From assembly GCA_001795115.1 (NCBI GenBank), contig MGNI01000191.1, positions 13,282 to 22,602 on the forward strand: a stretch of 9,321 bases of DNA, in the 5' to 3' direction. This stretch comes from Chloroflexi bacterium RBG_16_48_8 (GTDB lineage Bacteria; Chloroflexota; Anaerolineae; Anaerolineales; E44-bin32). Below the pieces are notes generated by a model, which was given only the letters and a program-made list of their open reading frames with translations, was not told the DNA's origin and made no database searches. Below, piece after piece: positions 7,058 to 9,321 of the stretch (within the stretch, counting starts at the first letter, position 1; each line of letters starts with the position of its first letter). The position numbers were made by a program, and so were the translations under genes.

Positions 7058-7768
7058 TTATTCGTAGGATTTTTCCCTCCCAAGAGCAATCCTTTTCCTC
7101 AGCAAGCATTCCACAATGGTGAAGTCAATCTCACTATCAATATCCAAAGCTTCATAAGGGTCAATTTCAAACATCATCGGCGATCCACCGAGCCGATTTT
7201 TCCGCTCAACAAAAGTTTCCCGTTCAAAGATGTAGATACACGAGTTCTCTTCGAAAAGTGGAGGCAAGTCCTGTGTTCGCAGCAGAACGTCCGGGTCGTG
7301 GTTCACAGGTACACCCTTCGCATCCCACAATCTGGTCTGATATCGCGTCACTCCAAATAATGAATCCCTTTCAGGATAATGCTCATGGAAAACCTTGATC
7401 GCATCCCGGATCGTTTCACTTCTTAATAACGGATTAGTACTGTGAGTCTGGAGGTAGTATTTAGCCGGGACGACCTCTGTATCGTGCAACAAGATTTCAT
7501 TCATCGGAATCGTATCCTCCCGTAGATGCCCCGGTCGATCAATGATGCGGACAGAGGGGAATGAATCCCTGACACCATCTGAAATAATCGGGCTATCGGT
7601 ATCCACTACAATTTCCGAAATTTCGGGCAACTTGAGAAGTTCACCTAATATATACGCATAAAGGGGCTTTCCAGCCAAATCTCGATAATTTTTCCCGGGA
7701 ACCCGAACAGAATGATGCCTCATCGGGACAAGCGCAACCATGGAACGATGCTTTTCTTTGTCCGGCAT
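7058..7768 (-). CDS. Acylneuraminate cytidylyltransferase-like CMP-sugar synthetase
   Basis: Taken as 236 residues. NeuA/KdsB-type enzymes join CTP and a sugar acid to give a CMP-sugar donor plus pyrophosphate. The CTP-binding loop is present as MRHHSVRVPGKN (16-27), a variant of the usual RxxSKxxxxKN: Arg17, Ser20, Lys26 and Asn27 are kept, while the Lys after Ser is Val21, followed by Arg22. LQTHSTNPLLRSETI (107-121) matches the LQPTSPLR block. ENSCIYIF (174-181) matches the NGAIYI block. DIDSEID (209-215) supplies the metal-binding Asp209 and Asp211. An upstream ATG at 7786 would add six residues overlapping GT2-C, but it lacks a ribosome binding site, whereas GAGAGGG precedes the ATG at 7768. 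This start is one base after the GT2-C stop. The sugar is unknown; no NeuB-type synthase is in view. Confidence 0.88.
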   Translation of the reverse strand: MPDKEKHRSMVALVPMRHHSVRVPGKNYRDLAGKPLYAYILGELLKLPEISEIVVDTDSPIISDGVRDSFPSVRIIDRPGHLREDTIPMNEILLHDTEVVPAKYYLQTHSTNPLLRSETIRDAIKVFHEHYPERDSLFGVTRYQTRLWDAKGVPVNHDPDVLLRTQDLPPLFEENSCIYIFERETFVERKNRLGGSPMMFEIDPYEALDIDSEIDFTIVECLLRKRIALGREKSYE

Positions 7769-7769
7769 A

Positions 7770-8747
7770 TTATGACCCTCTCTCATGTCGAGTGGGATCT
7801 AAGCTATAATCAATGGGATCCTTCGAACGTTTATTTGATTCTGCTGAAAATGTGCGAAGACGCGGATAATAAAATGTGCGTCGAAGCTGACTAGTAAGTG
7901 GACCTGCCATCGCGTAGCCGCGGTATGTACCCCAGAATTGCATCAATCGAAACCATAGAATACCCCAGAATTCTTTGGCAATATTGCTTTCCTTGGTCGC
8001 ATACCAACAATCACTGATAACATTGGATAGATAAAGACGTAAAAAGTCCCACCAGTGGAACTTTTCATGGAGCCGTAAGCGATTCATACCCATCGCCTCT
8101 CGACGATACCGGTTGAAGACATCTCCTGGTGCCTCGTTATGAACGTGAATAATCTCAGCCTCACTGGCATAAGAAATGTGATAGCCATTGTCCATTGCCC
8201 ACGTTGCCCAATCTAAATCCTCAAGAGCTGGCAATGTCTCATTATACGGATGTTCTTCCCATAGCATTTGACGGATGGCAGCATTGGCGTTGTTACAGAA
8301 TGGATGAGATTGCCTCGGAATTGATTTACTTGGAAACCAAGATGCAAAAATTTGATGCTCACTGAATTTCGTATGCTGATTACCCCGCTGTCTTCCATAA
8401 ACAAGCGCGACCTGTGGATCACTGAATGGTTCAAGCAGCTTTTCCAACCAATCTTTGTAAACGGGATACACATGAGCACTGGATATGACAATAAACTCAC
8501 CTGTAGCCGCTGCACAGCCGACGTTTAGGGAGTGGCCAAAACTAAACTCCTCCGGGACGATATTCAGGATATGCACCGGGAAATGCGAAGCAATCGCGAC
8601 CGTAGCATCCGTTGAACCAGAATCGACCAGGATGATTTCAAGTTCATCCACGGTCTGTTCCAAGACACCGGTGAGAAGTCGACCGATATCCTCCTCCTCA
8701 TTATAGGAACGTATAACAATCGAACATCTTGGACTTCGATTTTCCAT
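7770..8747 (-). CDS. Family 2 glycosyltransferase (GT2-C), SSAH subfamily
   Basis: Taken as 325 residues, a predicted cytoplasmic GT2 enzyme. It has CSIVIRSYNEEEDIG (8-22), VDSGSTD (41-47), EEFSFGHSLN (66-75), NNANAAIR (152-159) and LEDLDW (175-180), the probable catalytic-base region. Where most GT2 enzymes have a DXD-like motif it has SSAHVYP (89-95), which is typical of a rhamnosyltransferase-like subfamily rather than a defect. The C-terminal third is rich in aromatic residues and could lie against the membrane. The longest reading starts at a TTG (8774) without a ribosome binding site. I prefer the ATG at 8747, which has AAGGG four bases upstream and keeps the whole GT2 core. Only one base separates its stop from the NeuA-like start. 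Its donor is unknown and need not be the CMP-sugar. Confidence 0.88.
   Translation of the reverse strand: MENRSPRCSIVIRSYNEEEDIGRLLTGVLEQTVDELEIILVDSGSTDATVAIASHFPVHILNIVPEEFSFGHSLNVGCAAATGEFIVISSAHVYPVYKDWLEKLLEPFSDPQVALVYGRQRGNQHTKFSEHQIFASWFPSKSIPRQSHPFCNNANAAIRQMLWEEHPYNETLPALEDLDWATWAMDNGYHISYASEAEIIHVHNEAPGDVFNRYRREAMGMNRLRLHEKFHWWDFLRLYLSNVISDCWYATKESNIAKEFWGILWFRLMQFWGTYRGYAMAGPLTSQLRRTFYYPRLRTFSAESNKRSKDPIDYSLDPTRHERGS
7776..7782 (-). promoter_or_regulatory. Ribosome binding site deciding the NeuA-like start
   Basis: GAGAGGG on the minus strand lies seven bases before the ATG at 7768 and inside the last codons of GT2-C. The alternative ATG at 7786 has no such site. The arrangement, with the TAA at 7772-7770 and the ATG one base later, implies translational coupling of the two genes. 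Confidence 0.7.
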
Positions 8748-8751
8748 CAAT

Positions 8752-8756
8752 CCCTT
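8752..8756 (-). promoter_or_regulatory. Ribosome binding site supporting the GT2-C start at 8747
   Basis: AAGGG on the minus strand lies four bases before the ATG at 8747-8745. The upstream TTG at 8774 has no purine-rich site in front of it. The spacing is slightly short, so the choice of start is likely but not certain. Confidence 0.55.
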
Positions 8757-8866
8757 ATCTAATTGTCCTTTCAATGATACTAAGAAGCTATCCGATTTGG
8801 ATGAATACCATCATAGAAACGTGATAGGAGCGTTTAAGAGCACAGGAACCTCTTTTTGAAACAGTC

Positions 8867-9321
8867 TTAACGTTTCCTCAGCAAATAGAGTACTCTTTGT
8901 GTTCCTGGGATTTCTTCCACTTTTTCTACATGAAATGTTCCCTCTATGGTCATTTCAAAATTCTTCCTATCATAATCACCAAAGATATCTTTCCTGGTCA
9001 TTAAAAGCCTTTGAACCTGAGGATCCTCTTTGGGTACAAATTCGACAACTGCCCATTTACAGATACATCCTAGGAAGGCGCCAAAATCAAAAAGTGGGAC
9101 ATTATTGGATATCACAATGTGATGGATAAGTGCGAGTGCCAAAACGAGGTCAGCAGGACCCCTTTCCAGCAAGGATAGTCGCTCTTGATTCGCCCACCCA
9201 AGGTTAGGACTGGGATTGGGCAGATCCATGAGGAGGGGGAGCAATGATTTTTCCTCACGCCCAACGACTTCTCGATAGTTCAGCTCTACCGCTGCCGGAT
9301 CAATATCGAAAGCGATGGTTG
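8867..9321 (-). CDS. Class I SAM-dependent methyltransferase, 5' end beyond the window
   Basis: The frame is open to the right edge; about 150 C-terminal residues are visible. The fragment starts with TIAFDIDPAAVELNY, the acidic end of the SAM-binding strand (the motif after the Gly-rich loop), so the Gly-rich loop itself lies outside the window. LVLALALIHHI, about 65 residues later, matches the second SAM-domain block, and VEFVPKEDPQVQRLL followed by RKDIF is a conserved block of a polysaccharide-cluster methyltransferase family. An internal TTG at 9244 could be mistaken for a start but would cut the SAM domain. The gene precedes GT2-C by 119 bp. It probably methylates a sugar, glycan end or lipid-linked intermediate; the substrate is not known. 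Confidence 0.85.
   Translation of the reverse strand, partial: TIAFDIDPAAVELNYREVVGREEKSLLPLLMDLPNPSPNLGWANQERLSLLERGPADLVLALALIHHIVISNNVPLFDFGAFLGCICKWAVVEFVPKEDPQVQRLLMTRKDIFGDYDRKNFEMTIEGTFHVEKVEEIPGTQRVLYLLRKR

Noticed and set aside
7769..7786. Longer N-terminus for the NeuA-like protein (ATG at 7786)
   Set aside because: It has no ribosome binding site and overlaps the end of GT2-C, while the ATG at 7768 has a strong GAGAGGG at ideal spacing. The extra six residues match no known part of the family.
8748..8774. TTG start for GT2-C at 8774
   Set aside because: It lacks a ribosome binding site and adds nine residues ahead of the GT2 core that are not needed. The ATG at 8747 has AAGGG upstream.
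8867..9244. Complete 125-residue gene starting at TTG 9244
   Set aside because: The frame stays open to the right edge and the upstream codons encode the SAM-binding motif FDIDPAAVELNY, so this is the 3' part of a longer methyltransferase gene.
1..9321. Mobile element, CRISPR array or tRNA gene
   Set aside because: I looked for direct repeats at regular spacing, transposase-like proteins, terminal inverted repeats and tRNA-like cloverleaf ends and saw none; short-repeat searches by eye are not exhaustive.

Overview
The window reads as one stretch of a polysaccharide or glycoconjugate gene cluster. All nine well-supported genes are on the minus strand, so transcription runs from the right edge to the left. 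A Chloroflexota (Anaerolineae-like) bacterium is my best guess. The support is the small anchored protein at the left end, whose Thr/Pro tail and Cys-containing C-terminus are of a kind common in that phylum, and the style of the GT39-like protein. No rRNA or other phylogenetic marker is present, so this is an inference. I see no tRNA, rRNA, CRISPR array, insertion sequence or integrase.

In transcription order the layout is: (1) the 3' part of a class I SAM methyltransferase, cut by the right edge; (2) a family 2 glycosyltransferase (here GT2-C); (3) a NeuA-like CMP-sugar synthetase starting one base after the GT2-C stop codon; (4) a D-2-hydroxyacid dehydrogenase; (5) a short-chain dehydrogenase; (6) a DUF115/MptE-like protein that resembles GT42 sialyltransferases at several key positions; (7) GT2-B; (8) a multi-pass GT39-type membrane glycosyltransferase overlapping the end of GT2-B; (9) GT2-A, which resembles GT2-B over its catalytic half; (10) a small single-pass membrane protein with a Thr/Pro-rich tail. 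A further gene may begin at the left edge. Most gaps are short. The largest is 244 bp, between the two dehydrogenase genes, and no gene-free stretch exceeds 300 bp.

A coherent reading is that genes 3 to 6 make and transfer an unusual CMP-activated acidic sugar. On this view the synthetase activates it, the two dehydrogenases shape it or a precursor, and the DUF115 protein transfers it. The GT2 and GT39 enzymes would add the other sugars on the two faces of the membrane, and the methyltransferase could modify a sugar or the chain end. No NeuB, NeuC or KdsA-type synthase and no obvious aldolase is in the window, so the activated sugar cannot be named. The functional link among genes 3 to 6 is inference from domain content and gene order.

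Several starts are not ATG (TTG for GT2-B and the DUF115 protein, GTG for GT2-A). For two genes I prefer an internal ATG with a ribosome binding site over the longest possible start.
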